Source: Planctomycetota bacterium (GTDB lineage Bacteria > Planctomycetota > UBA1135 > JACQFD01). From it: a stretch of DNA of 64,000 nucleotides. The notes under the pieces were generated by a model. It saw only the letters and a list, made by a program, of their open reading frames with translations. It was not told the DNA's origin and searched no databases. The position numbers were made by a program, and so were the translations under genes. Positions 50,795 to 59,030 of the stretch are shown here, in pieces. The DNA is taken from contig JAEUHX010000057.1 in the NCBI GenBank assembly GCA_016792805.1, positions 1-64,000 of the forward strand. The letters run 5' to 3'. Each line of letters opens with the position of its first letter. Position 1 is the first letter of the stretch.

Positions 50795-53700
50795 ATGTCC
50801 CGTTCCCTGGTGCTCATCGCGCTCGTGCTTGCGCTCATCTGTGGAGCGGTTGCGTTCCTCCTCCTGGACCAGGAGGTCGGTGCCGCGGAGGACCATTCCA
50901 AGGGCGGTGCCGCCGCAGCCGACGTGCGCACGGATGCTCGCGATGAGACGGCGAGTTCGACCGCCGATTCTGCACGCGACGAAGCCGGGCCGACGAAGCC
51001 GGATGAAGTGAAGCCTCCGGTCGCCAGTGTCACGGGACAATCGGAGGAGGAGGCCCAGCGTGGAGCTTTTGTGGTGAAGGGCCAAGTGGTCGGGCCCGAC
51101 CGCAAGCCCATCGCCAATGCGGAAGTGACACTGGCGCGCCCCGGCTACGGCGGCGCAACGGCGCTCTCGGTGCTCGCGCTGTCGAAGCCCGACGGAAAAT
51201 TTGTGATCGGCGCGCCGGAGCGGACGGGCTGGGGCTGGCACGTCGAGGCGCGGTCGTCGGGCTTCGCCGCGACGGAAATCTTGAGCCTCAATGCATGGTC
51301 CGGCGAACTCGACCTCGGGGTCCTGGTTCTGTATCCTCCGTCGACGCTCTCCGGGCGCGTGCTCGATCGTGACGGACGTCCGATCGCGGGAGCCAAGATT
51401 TATGTGCGCTCCCGCTCCGAGGAGATCTGGTCCGACGAATGGACGGAAGACAACGAATCCGCCCCGGCGAAGGAATCCCAGACGCCGAAGGCGGTGTCAG
51501 CGGCCGACGGCAGCTACGCCGTCTCGAATCTTCCAGTCGGAAGAGTAACATTTGGAGCTGAGGCCGCCGGCTTCGCCGACGCGGTACGCCCGAATGCCGT
51601 GCTGAAGGCCGACGGGTCGAACACGATGGACCTGATCCTCCAGCCGGAGGACCCGCTGAGCGGAATTGTGGTGGATGAGCAGGGAAGCACGCTCGAAAAA
51701 GTGCGCGTCGCAGCGGGCTTCCAGGATGCGCGGCGCGCGTTCTGGCGGCAGCCGGCGGCTACCGACCCCCAAGGACGTTTCACGATTCGCGGGCTGCCGA
51801 CGTCGCGGCAAAATATTAATGTCACACTTCGCAAGCTCGGCTACGGAATGGTATGGATGGAGGGTATGAAGCTCCCGGCCGACGAGCGCTACACCCTCAA
51901 GAAAGTGACCACGTTCCTCGTGCGCGCGCAGGCTGCCGAAGGTGCGGCGAAGCCGGTCATCCGCACGGTCGGATTCGAATCGCGCCGAAAGAACAATTCC
52001 TTCGGCGGCGTCAATGAGATCGACAGGTCGCAGCGGCAAGTCTTGGCGCCTGACCAGTGGAAGATACAAATGGAAGGATCCGGCATGCGCCGGCTCGTGG
52101 TGACAACCGTTTCGAACGAGGTCGGCCGATCGCAGGAGTTCGACCCGAAGAACCTCACTGCCGAAACGGAAGTTGTCGCGGTCCTGGACCGCCTCGGATC
52201 GGTGACCGGAAAAGTGCAGAAGAGCGACTTGACGCCCGTCGCCGGCGTGACGCTGGAGATCAACCTGATTCAGCGCAACCAATATTCCGGCGGCGCACCG
52301 ATCACGGCGATCTCCTCGGCGGACGGCACGTTCGCCTTTCCGTCGGCTCCTCCGGGCGCGTCGAATATCACGATTCGATCGAAAGACTGGGTGAGCAATC
52401 CGGTCAAAGTCGAGGTGGCAGCCGGCGAGAAGCGCGAGGGTGTCGAGATCGTGGTCGCCAAGGCCTCGCGAATTGTTGGAACACTGAAGGTGGGCGGCAA
52501 GGCTCCCGGCGAGCCGATTCCCATCGCTGTGCACCAGGTGAAGCAGTACGAGCACGGCGTGAATTGGAACTTCCTCAGCTACGCCACCACCAATGAAGCC
52601 GGGGAGTACATCACAGGGCCGGTGCCTTCCGGACGTATCGCGCTGGTTCCGAAGCGGCCGACGGACACCGAGGACGGCTCGACGCGCACGCTCGATCGCG
52701 AGATTCCAAACGTCGGATGGGGCGAGCGCGCGGCCCAGTGGCCCTGGGTCGTGGAGACGCCCGCCGAGGGTGAGGCGCGCCTCGATATCGACATGCCGGT
52801 CACGCGCCCGTCGATCGTGAAGGGACATGTAAGCATCAACGGCGAGGGACGTGCCGGCCTTCAATTGTGGGCTTCCAACGAGCAGGGCGATGAGTGGAAC
52901 TGGGATACGACGGCCGCCGATGGGCGGTTCCGGTTCCGCCTGAACACGGCTGGGCAGTTGACCGTTCAGCTCTGGGGCGAAGGGTTCAACGAGTTGCGCC
53001 AGATTTCCGTCGCGGAGGGCGAGGAGCGCGAAGTGAACTTTGATCTCTCCTCCGGCGGCATCGAGGGCCAAGTGGCCGACCCGTCGGGCGTGGCCGTCGT
53101 GGCGCAAGTTCGGCTCGAGCGCCAGCGCGACAAGGGGAATGACAACGGCTGGTCTTGGAACATGCCGGAGATGCTCACCAAAGGAAACGGAAGCTACACT
53201 TTCGAAGAGATCCCTGCGGGCAGCTACCGCGCCGTGGCGACCGATCCCAAGCGCCGCTACGCCACAGTGGCGTCGGAAGTGTTTACTTTGAGCGCCCGCG
53301 AGAAGCTCCAGGTGCCGCTGCTGCGGATGCCGATCGCGTCTCCCCTACTCGTCGTGGCGCGCGACCCCGAGGGCAAGCCCGTGAGCGGAAGAGTGACAAT
53401 TACAGCTCCGCCGGGCTCCGAACCGCTGGCACGCAAATCGGTGTCGGCTACGGTGCGTTCCGGAGCGGCGCGCGTCTATCGGCTGCGCCCGGGCCCGCTG
53501 ACCGTCAAGTTCACTGCCAATAATCCCAAACAGTGGATCGGCGGCGAGCAGACGGTCACGCTCGGCGCCGACGGCTCAGAAGTGATGGCGCTTTTCGAGG
53601 TGAAGCGCCGCGAAGAGAAGGGCGGCTCCGGAGTTCCATCCGAGAACAGCGGAGCACCCGTCCCCGCTCCGATGGTCATGGAGTCGGTCGGCTACCTCGG

Positions 53701-53881
53701 CTCCAGCGCATCCATCGAAGTCAGCGGCGGCCACATTGTCTACAGCGGCGGCATGGACGCGATGGAGGGTGATGTTTCCTGGGTGTCGACGTCCTTTGGC
53801 CCCTTTGGCCCTGGTGGCGGCAGTGGCGACACCGAGAGCGTGCCCTTCCCGCCGAACCTTCCGCCGCTCCCGGGAAAGTAA
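50795..53881 (+). CDS. Multi-domain carboxypeptidase-regulatory-like surface protein
   Basis: 1028 residues from ATG 50795, with AGGAG nine bases upstream. An N-terminal signal-anchor (SLVLIALVLALICGAVAFLLL) and an acidic Thr/Ala-rich spacer precede at least six carboxypeptidase-regulatory-like units. These start VKGQVVGPDRKPIANAEVTL, LSGRVLDRDGRPIAGAKIYV, LSGIVVDEQGSTLEKVRV, VTGKVQKSDLTPVAGVTLEI, VKGHVSINGEGRAGLQLW and IEGQVADPSGVAVVAQVRL. The C-terminus is Gly/Pro-rich. No enzyme domain is present. Likely an elongated envelope or stalk-like protein; function not determinable. It converges on the YgiQ gene with 8 bp between stops. Confidence 0.82.
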   Translation: MSRSLVLIALVLALICGAVAFLLLDQEVGAAEDHSKGGAAAADVRTDARDETASSTADSARDEAGPTKPDEVKPPVASVTGQSEEEAQRGAFVVKGQVVGPDRKPIANAEVTLARPGYGGATALSVLALSKPDGKFVIGAPERTGWGWHVEARSSGFAATEILSLNAWSGELDLGVLVLYPPSTLSGRVLDRDGRPIAGAKIYVRSRSEEIWSDEWTEDNESAPAKESQTPKAVSAADGSYAVSNLPVGRVTFGAEAAGFADAVRPNAVLKADGSNTMDLILQPEDPLSGIVVDEQGSTLEKVRVAAGFQDARRAFWRQPAATDPQGRFTIRGLPTSRQNINVTLRKLGYGMVWMEGMKLPADERYTLKKVTTFLVRAQAAEGAAKPVIRTVGFESRRKNNSFGGVNEIDRSQRQVLAPDQWKIQMEGSGMRRLVVTTVSNEVGRSQEFDPKNLTAETEVVAVLDRLGSVTGKVQKSDLTPVAGVTLEINLIQRNQYSGGAPITAISSADGTFAFPSAPPGASNITIRSKDWVSNPVKVEVAAGEKREGVEIVVAKASRIVGTLKVGGKAPGEPIPIAVHQVKQYEHGVNWNFLSYATTNEAGEYITGPVPSGRIALVPKRPTDTEDGSTRTLDREIPNVGWGERAAQWPWVVETPAEGEARLDIDMPVTRPSIVKGHVSINGEGRAGLQLWASNEQGDEWNWDTTAADGRFRFRLNTAGQLTVQLWGEGFNELRQISVAEGEEREVNFDLSSGGIEGQVADPSGVAVVAQVRLERQRDKGNDNGWSWNMPEMLTKGNGSYTFEEIPAGSYRAVATDPKRRYATVASEVFTLSAREKLQVPLLRMPIASPLLVVARDPEGKPVSGRVTITAPPGSEPLARKSVSATVRSGAARVYRLRPGPLTVKFTANNPKQWIGGEQTVTLGADGSEVMALFEVKRREEKGGSGVPSENSGAPVPAPMVMESVGYLGSSASIEVSGGHIVYSGGMDAMEGDVSWVSTSFGPFGPGGGSGDTESVPFPPNLPPLPGK

Positions 53882-53889
53882 CAGAATCG

Positions 53890-55866
53890 CTACGAGCAGA
53901 CGTCGAGGGAGTCGCGCGAATGCGACTCCCAGTCGACGCGCTCTTCGTCGTCGGGGCGCCCGCGCCGGGCGCTTCCTTTCGCGCGCGGCAGCTTGGCGAG
54001 CAGATCGGGGCGGCCTGCTGCGAGCAGTGCTTCCTCACACCAGGGACGGTTCTCCGGGAACTTCCACTGCATGAGTGCCTTGTGGAGGCGTCGTTCCCGG
54101 TCTCCCTTCGGAACATAGACGGCCTCCCGCGTGATCGGGTCGATTCCGGCGGCGTATTGCACGCAGGCGCGGGTCATCGGGAGCGGGATGAACTCCTGAA
54201 CCTGCTCCGGGGAATAGTTGCGTTCGACGAGCCTCTCGAAGAGCTGAACCGCCGCAGCCAGCGTCGTACCCGGGTGGCCGGCGATGAAGTAGTTCACAAG
54301 ATACTGATCCTTCCCGATGTCGGAGCATGCCTCCCGGTAGCGCTCCTCGAAGGCTTCGTACTTATCGAACGAAGGCTTGTTCATCAGTGCGAGGACCTCG
54401 TCGCTCGCATGCTCCGGCGCAAGCTTCATGCGGCCGCTTGTGTGATGTTTGACGAGATCCTGGAAGAGCGCTTCGCCAGCCTTTCCCTCCAGCATGTCGT
54501 AGCGGACACCGCTCGAGACGAAGGCGTGCTCGACCCCGGGCACATTGCGCACCATCTCGAGGAGCTTGCGGTATCCCTCGGCCTGGGTATCGATGCGAAG
54601 TGCAGGGCACAGATCGGGCGAGAGGCAATCTCGGTCGAGGCACGCCTCGCCCCGTTCGAGACGCTTGCACCCAAGACCATACATATTGGCTGTGGGGCCG
54701 CCGACGTCGGAAATAGTGCCTTTGAAATCGATGTGCTTCGCGAGCGCAGCCGCCTCGCGCACGACGCTCTCCGGCGAGCGCTGCTGGATTGAGCGCCCCT
54801 GGTGAAATGTGATCGAGCAGAAGGAGCAGTCGGCCATGCAGCCGCGATGCGTATTGATCGACCAGCGCACCGGCGCGAGCGCCGCCACGCCCCCGGCCTC
54901 GTCGTACTTCGGGTGCCAATCCCGCGTGTACGGAAGATCATAATACTCATCCACTTCGGCGGGCGTGCTCGGCGGATAGGGAGGATACTGAACCACCCAC
55001 CGCTCGCCATGTTTTTGTGCGATCGGCCGGCTCTTCGGAGAGTTCTCACATCGGACCGCATCGAAGAGCGGCACGAGTTCGCGCGGATCGGCCGCAATCT
55101 CCTCATAGCTCGGTGCGATGCGGGCATTGGGAACGTCGTCGGCGCGCCGCCGAATAATGCAACTCATCGGGATGCCGTCGAGTTCGTCGGCAAGCTGCGA
55201 GCGCTGAGGCTCGGATTTCTCGAGCCTGCGCTCGAGGCGCCGGGCGACCTCGAGCGCTTGCCGCTCCGCCATTCCCCACAAAAGTAGATCGGCCTTCGAA
55301 TCGATCAGAATCGAGCGGCGGATGGCATCATCCCAATAATCGTAGTAGGCGAGCCGCCGGCCCGATGCTTCGAGGCCGCCGACGACGACCGGCGTGCCGG
55401 GGTACGCGGCGCGGCACGCGGCCGTGTAGGCGATCGTCGCGCGGTTCGGCCGCGGCTCCGCTCCGCGCGGACGATACACATCCCCACGGCGACGGCGCTT
55501 CGCCGCCGTATAATTGGTCACCATCGAGTCAATCGTTCCGGCGGTGACTCCAAAGAAAAGCCTTGGGCGGCCGAGGGCTCGGAAATCCTCAACCTTCTTG
55601 TGGTCAGGCATGGCGAGCATGCCGACGCGGTATCCCTTGGAGGCGAGATAGCGGCCGATCACCGCAGCGCCGAACGACGGGTGGTCGACGTAGGCGTCGC
55701 CCGACACGATCACAATGTCGAGCTCCTCCCAACCGCGGGCGCGTGCCTCCTCGAGAGTCGTCGGAAGGAGCGCGGCGATGCGTTCGGCTGCGGTCGGGGG
55801 TTTTTGGAAGGGGCGGCGCACGGCAATTCGGGGTTCAAGGATGGCCGCGCTCGATGGCTTCGCCAC
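53890..55866 (-). CDS. YgiQ-family radical SAM protein
   Basis: 658 residues from a GTG. The N-terminal YgiQ domain has ELDIVIVSGDAYVDHPSFGAAVIGRYL and GMLAMPDHKKVEDFRALGRPRLFFGVTAGTIDSMV. The radical SAM Cx3Cx2C cluster is in HRGCMADCSFCSITFHQG. Downstream are GTISDVGGPTANMYGLGC, CLDRDCLSPDLCPALR and LKLAPEHASDEVL-type sequence (MKLAPEHASDEVLALM). The extra cysteines (GCKR, CLDRDC, DLCP) are conserved in the family. It binds an FeS cluster and SAM in the cytoplasm; the reaction of YgiQ proteins is not established. The C-terminal 60 residues are Arg-rich and variable. Confidence 0.93.
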   Translation of the reverse strand: MAKPSSAAILEPRIAVRRPFQKPPTAAERIAALLPTTLEEARARGWEELDIVIVSGDAYVDHPSFGAAVIGRYLASKGYRVGMLAMPDHKKVEDFRALGRPRLFFGVTAGTIDSMVTNYTAAKRRRRGDVYRPRGAEPRPNRATIAYTAACRAAYPGTPVVVGGLEASGRRLAYYDYWDDAIRRSILIDSKADLLLWGMAERQALEVARRLERRLEKSEPQRSQLADELDGIPMSCIIRRRADDVPNARIAPSYEEIAADPRELVPLFDAVRCENSPKSRPIAQKHGERWVVQYPPYPPSTPAEVDEYYDLPYTRDWHPKYDEAGGVAALAPVRWSINTHRGCMADCSFCSITFHQGRSIQQRSPESVVREAAALAKHIDFKGTISDVGGPTANMYGLGCKRLERGEACLDRDCLSPDLCPALRIDTQAEGYRKLLEMVRNVPGVEHAFVSSGVRYDMLEGKAGEALFQDLVKHHTSGRMKLAPEHASDEVLALMNKPSFDKYEAFEERYREACSDIGKDQYLVNYFIAGHPGTTLAAAVQLFERLVERNYSPEQVQEFIPLPMTRACVQYAAGIDPITREAVYVPKGDRERRLHKALMQWKFPENRPWCEEALLAAGRPDLLAKLPRAKGSARRGRPDDEERVDWESHSRDSLDVCS

Positions 55867-55902
55867 TCCCGCTGCGCCGACGTGCCTCCCCTCCGGCCTC
55901 CG

Positions 55903-57750
55903 TCAGCTCGGCCGTACGGAGTCGGACTCTGCGACGGGCCGCGACGAGGCGCCCGGCCGCGATCGCTTGGCGGCATAGAGGGCCCGATCCGCCTGCGCCA
56001 GCAGATCTGCGAGGCTCGCTGGGCGGGGTCCCATTTCCGCCACACCGGCGCTGATGCCGATCGGCTCATGGATCCCCGGGATCGAATGCTCGCGGAGCGC
56101 CGCGCGGACGCGATCGACCACGGCGATGGCGCTCGTGGCGGCTGAGCCGGGCAGCAACAGCGCGAATTCGTCGCCGCCAATCCGAGCCGCGAGGTCGGTC
56201 TCGCGAATCGACGCCCGCAACGCCCCCGCCACGGCGACGAGCGCGCGATCACCCCCATCGTGCCCGTAGGCGTCGTTGATCTGTTTGAACCGGTCGATGT
56301 CAAGCGCGACCACGGCGAAGGGAATCCCCTGCCGCTGTGCGAGCGCGATCTGCTTCGCGCCGAACTCCTCGAGCCGGCGGCGATTGGCGAGCGCCGTGAG
56401 AGGATCGGTCGTGCTGCGTTCGATCGACTCGGCCAGCATGCGGGCGTTCTCAAGCGCCGGCGCGAGCAATCTCACTAATGTTGCCGCAAGGGCGGGCGAA
56501 AACGATCCGTAGTCGCGCGCGCGCGCCGGCCAAAAGTGAACCACACCAATCTGGCCGGATGCGCCGTAAAGCGGAAGGCAAAGAATCTTCGCATCGTGGA
56601 CGGGCTTCGCGGGACACCCGCTGCACCAAATCGCCGTCGCGCCCTCTCCGCCTCCGGCTCGGAACGCGGGGCACGACTCCGGGCTCTCCACAATTCGTAA
56701 TGGCCGCGATCTGCCCGCCTCGGGCGTCGTCGGAATCTCCTCAAAAAAATCCCCAACGGGAACTCGGCGGAGGACCTCAATTCTCTCGAGCGCGAGCGCT
56801 CCCTGCACTTTTTGGCAGAAGACACGGGCAATCTCCGCCTCGGAGCGCACGCGCGAGACGTCGAGCACGAGGTCCTGGGCCAGCTCGAGCTCGCGCTGTC
56901 GGGCGTTCGCGCTTTCGCGCTCGCTGCGCGTCTCGGCGCGCGCGCGGTCGAGCGCGAGCCCGAGCGCGTTGAGCCGATGATTGACATCCCCAATCTCGGC
57001 ATAGGACTCGAGCTGGCGAGGCCCGAGCTCGCCGCGCTCCAGCGCGCCCACATGGTCGGAGATCAGGCGCAGCGATCGGCGCGTGCGGCGGATCGCCTGC
57101 AGCGTCGTGAGCCAGGTGGCGACGCCGCCGACAAAGCCAAGCGCCAGCAGCATCCAGGCCCTCGAGAGCGTCGCGCCATGGAGCGCGGTCAGGCGCAAAT
57201 CGAGCTCCGCACCGAGCTTGCGCGACGTGTCTGCGAGCGAGCGCTCCACCTCGCCGTAGGCGGCCGCCGCCTCGGCTCCTTTCCCCTCCTCCGACAACCT
57301 GCGCCAGCGCTTCACCGCCCCGGCCGTGCGGCTCACTCCAACGACGGTCCCGGTCGGAAATTCGCCGCCCTCCAGATGGAGACGCACCTCTTCGAGCGCC
57401 CCATCGACCACCTCCGCCCGCTCCACGATCGCATCGGGCTTGCGGGACTCGGGCGGGAGGGAGCGCACGGCGCGCTCATCGATGAGCGCAAGGTGCATGC
57501 GCTCCAGCCCGGTGAGGGCTCCCGACACATCGTCAAGGGCCTTCTGCGCCGGTCCCATCTGGCTTCGCTCGAAAACGAGGAACACCACCACGATGGAGAG
57601 GAACGCGAAGAGCAGCACCGCGCCTCCCGTGCGGATCGCGCCGACGAGCGACCCGGGGTCGCTCCCCCGGGGCAGTGAACGCTCGTGGCTCTCCGTCCTC
57701 TCGAGGATCTGAGGGGATTCGCGGATTCGAGGCTGAGTCGGCTCCGACAT
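55903..57750 (-). CDS. Membrane-bound GAF-GGDEF diguanylate cyclase
   Basis: About 615 residues from ATG 57750. Two membrane spans (GAVLLFAFLSIVVVFLVF; SRAWMLLALGFVGGVATWLTTLQAI) flank a helical periplasmic sensor of about 120 residues. A HAMP-like linker, a GAF-type domain (LALERIEVLRRVPVGDFFEE to CLPLYGASGQIGVVHFWPA) and the catalytic domain follow. The active site is intact: RIGGDEFALLLPG, with DPLTALANRRRLEE and the second metal Asp in ALDIDRFKQIND. An inhibitory I-site RxxD (RETD) sits five residues before GGDEF. It makes c-di-GMP, with product inhibition. It may be co-transcribed with the downstream YgiQ gene (36-bp gap). Confidence 0.92.
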   Translation of the reverse strand: MSEPTQPRIRESPQILERTESHERSLPRGSDPGSLVGAIRTGGAVLLFAFLSIVVVFLVFERSQMGPAQKALDDVSGALTGLERMHLALIDERAVRSLPPESRKPDAIVERAEVVDGALEEVRLHLEGGEFPTGTVVGVSRTAGAVKRWRRLSEEGKGAEAAAAYGEVERSLADTSRKLGAELDLRLTALHGATLSRAWMLLALGFVGGVATWLTTLQAIRRTRRSLRLISDHVGALERGELGPRQLESYAEIGDVNHRLNALGLALDRARAETRSERESANARQRELELAQDLVLDVSRVRSEAEIARVFCQKVQGALALERIEVLRRVPVGDFFEEIPTTPEAGRSRPLRIVESPESCPAFRAGGGEGATAIWCSGCPAKPVHDAKILCLPLYGASGQIGVVHFWPARARDYGSFSPALAATLVRLLAPALENARMLAESIERSTTDPLTALANRRRLEEFGAKQIALAQRQGIPFAVVALDIDRFKQINDAYGHDGGDRALVAVAGALRASIRETDLAARIGGDEFALLLPGSAATSAIAVVDRVRAALREHSIPGIHEPIGISAGVAEMGPRPASLADLLAQADRALYAAKRSRPGASSRPVAESDSVRPS

Positions 57751-57876
57751 TCCGCTCGAGACCATCTGCCACGGGGGAGGGCGGTTCAAGGGGCCGCAAG
57801 ACCGGAAAAATGTGCGGAGCGTCCCCTTGGATCTGCGCCTGCGGAACCCTGCGGCTTTGGGCGGCGCAAAAACGAC

Positions 57877-57900
57877 ACCACCCGCGCTTCCGCGGGTGGT
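57877..57900 (-). terminator. Stem-loop downstream of rpmH
   Basis: ACCACCCGCG-CTTC-CGCGGGTGGT, a perfect 10-bp stem with a tetraloop, lies 82 bases past the rpmH stop codon and upstream of the GGDEF gene. Read on the minus strand it is followed by GTGTCGTTTTTGCGCC, which includes a five-T run, so it fits an intrinsic terminator. A second hairpin (GCGAGC-AGGA-GCTCGC, about 57904-57919) precedes it. Confidence 0.75.
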
Positions 57901-57982
57901 CGCGCGAGCAGGAGCTCGCGGGATCGACGCTGGCGAGCCGAACCGATCGACGGCGCCGATCGACGGGTGCGCCAGCTTGCGG

Positions 57983-58117
57983 CTAGCCGACTCGGAACTT
58001 CCCGCTCTTCTGGCGCTTGCGCTTGATGATTCGACGGCCGCCCCGGGTCTTCGACCGGGTTCGGAAACCGACCTTACGGGCGCGCTTACGATTGCTACGC
58101 CGAGTGTTCGTCTTCAT
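57983..58117 (-). CDS. rpmH: 50S ribosomal protein bL34
   Basis: 44 residues from ATG 58117, nearly all basic. The RARKVGFRTRSKTRGGRRII stretch matches the bL34 core (RARKHGFRAR..T..GRKVL), and RKRQKSGKFRV is a shortened tail. It is a late-assembling protein near the exit tunnel region of the large subunit. In most bacteria rpmH is followed by rnpA, yidD and yidC beside the replication origin; here the next gene is a diguanylate cyclase, so the usual cluster is broken. The gene sits 94 bp downstream of the vWA gene, with a hairpin in the leader. Confidence 0.93.
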   Translation of the reverse strand: MKTNTRRSNRKRARKVGFRTRSKTRGGRRIIKRKRQKSGKFRVG

Positions 58118-58138
58118 GGGGATCGTGGAGGTGGAACC

Positions 58139-58156
58139 GGCTGGGGGCTCCCAGCC
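58139..58156 (-). promoter_or_regulatory. Hairpin in the rpmH leader
   Basis: GGCTGGG-GGCT-CCCAGCC, a 7-bp stem with a tetraloop, lies 22-39 bases upstream of the rpmH start codon. It could terminate the upstream vWA operon, or act as a ribosomal-protein leader. Nothing in the sequence decides between these. Confidence 0.45.
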
Positions 58157-58211
58157 GCAAGGGGCGAAAAGTCTAAGGAGAGGCGCTCCCGGAGCAAGCG
58201 CGGAGACGCTG

Positions 58212-59021
58212 CTACTTGGAGGACGGCTGGGGGGGCTGTGGCTCGTCGGGCTGTCCCGGCGCGTTTGGAGAGTCGTCGGGAGCTTCGGCAAGGATCTCTC
58301 CGAAGACGCGGTCGACCACCGAGTCGAGATCGGCACCGTCGGCCGCGTGCACCTTGCCGCCCACTTCCTTAAGAAACTCGAACTGCTCCGCCTCCGTGTC
58401 GAAGGCGACGCAGTGGATGCGAATGGTGTGTTCGCTGTTGAGGTCGAGGATCGACGCCACAGAGGCCGGATCGTGCCCCACGGTGTTCTCGCCATCCGTC
58501 AGGACAAAGAGGTGGCGTTGCTGATAGGCCGTGGCGCCGAGCTGGCTTCCCGATACGAGGAGCGCGCCGCCGAGCGCCGTGCCTCCGTTGGGCGGAGGGA
58601 TCTTACGAATCGCTTCGCGGAGCGCGGACGGCTCGAACGCCGACATCGCGAGCTGCGTTCGAACGCCCTTCGAGAACGTGTACAGACCGACCTCGAATGG
58701 GACCCCCGGATGCTTCGCCGCCCAGGCCTCGCACTGCTTCACGATGGAGTCGAGAGCGCGCGCGGCGATCGCGGCCTTCGTTTCGCCGCTTCCCTTGGCG
58801 GGCGGCTTGCCCATGCTTCCCGAGGTATCCACCACAATTCCAACGGCGAAGCCCGGCTTCGTCGGAGCTTGCACCGCGAGAATCTGTGCAAGCTCCGAAT
58901 CCTCGGTAACGAGCACCCCTCCGGCGAACCAGAGCGTCGCAGCCATCAGTAAGATCAAGAATGCTCCGCAGCCGAAACAGCCGCAGAGGGCACGCTTGCG
59001 AGAGGCGTTTTTATGGGTCAT
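58212..59021 (-). CDS. Membrane-anchored vWA-domain protein
   Basis: 269 residues. A Cys-containing N-terminal membrane segment (LCGCFGCGAFLILLMAATLWFAGGVLV, about 12-38) precedes a von Willebrand A domain (about 58-230) with a complete metal-ion-dependent adhesion site: DTSGSM (65-70), Thr148 in NGGTALGG and Asp176 in VLTDGEN. The intact MIDAS means it can bind a partner through a divalent metal. The tail is Pro/Gln-rich. It is the last gene of the cluster, 9 bp downstream of the AAA+ ATPase. vWA proteins paired with AAA+ ATPases (MoxR, RavA-ViaA) usually act as adaptors or cofactors of the ATPase; here the membrane anchor places the vWA domain probably on the periplasmic side. Confidence 0.9.
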   Translation of the reverse strand: MTHKNASRKRALCGCFGCGAFLILLMAATLWFAGGVLVTEDSELAQILAVQAPTKPGFAVGIVVDTSGSMGKPPAKGSGETKAAIAARALDSIVKQCEAWAAKHPGVPFEVGLYTFSKGVRTQLAMSAFEPSALREAIRKIPPPNGGTALGGALLVSGSQLGATAYQQRHLFVLTDGENTVGHDPASVASILDLNSEHTIRIHCVAFDTEAEQFEFLKEVGGKVHAADGADLDSVVDRVFGEILAEAPDDSPNAPGQPDEPQPPQPSSK

Positions 59022-59030
59022 GGATCGATC

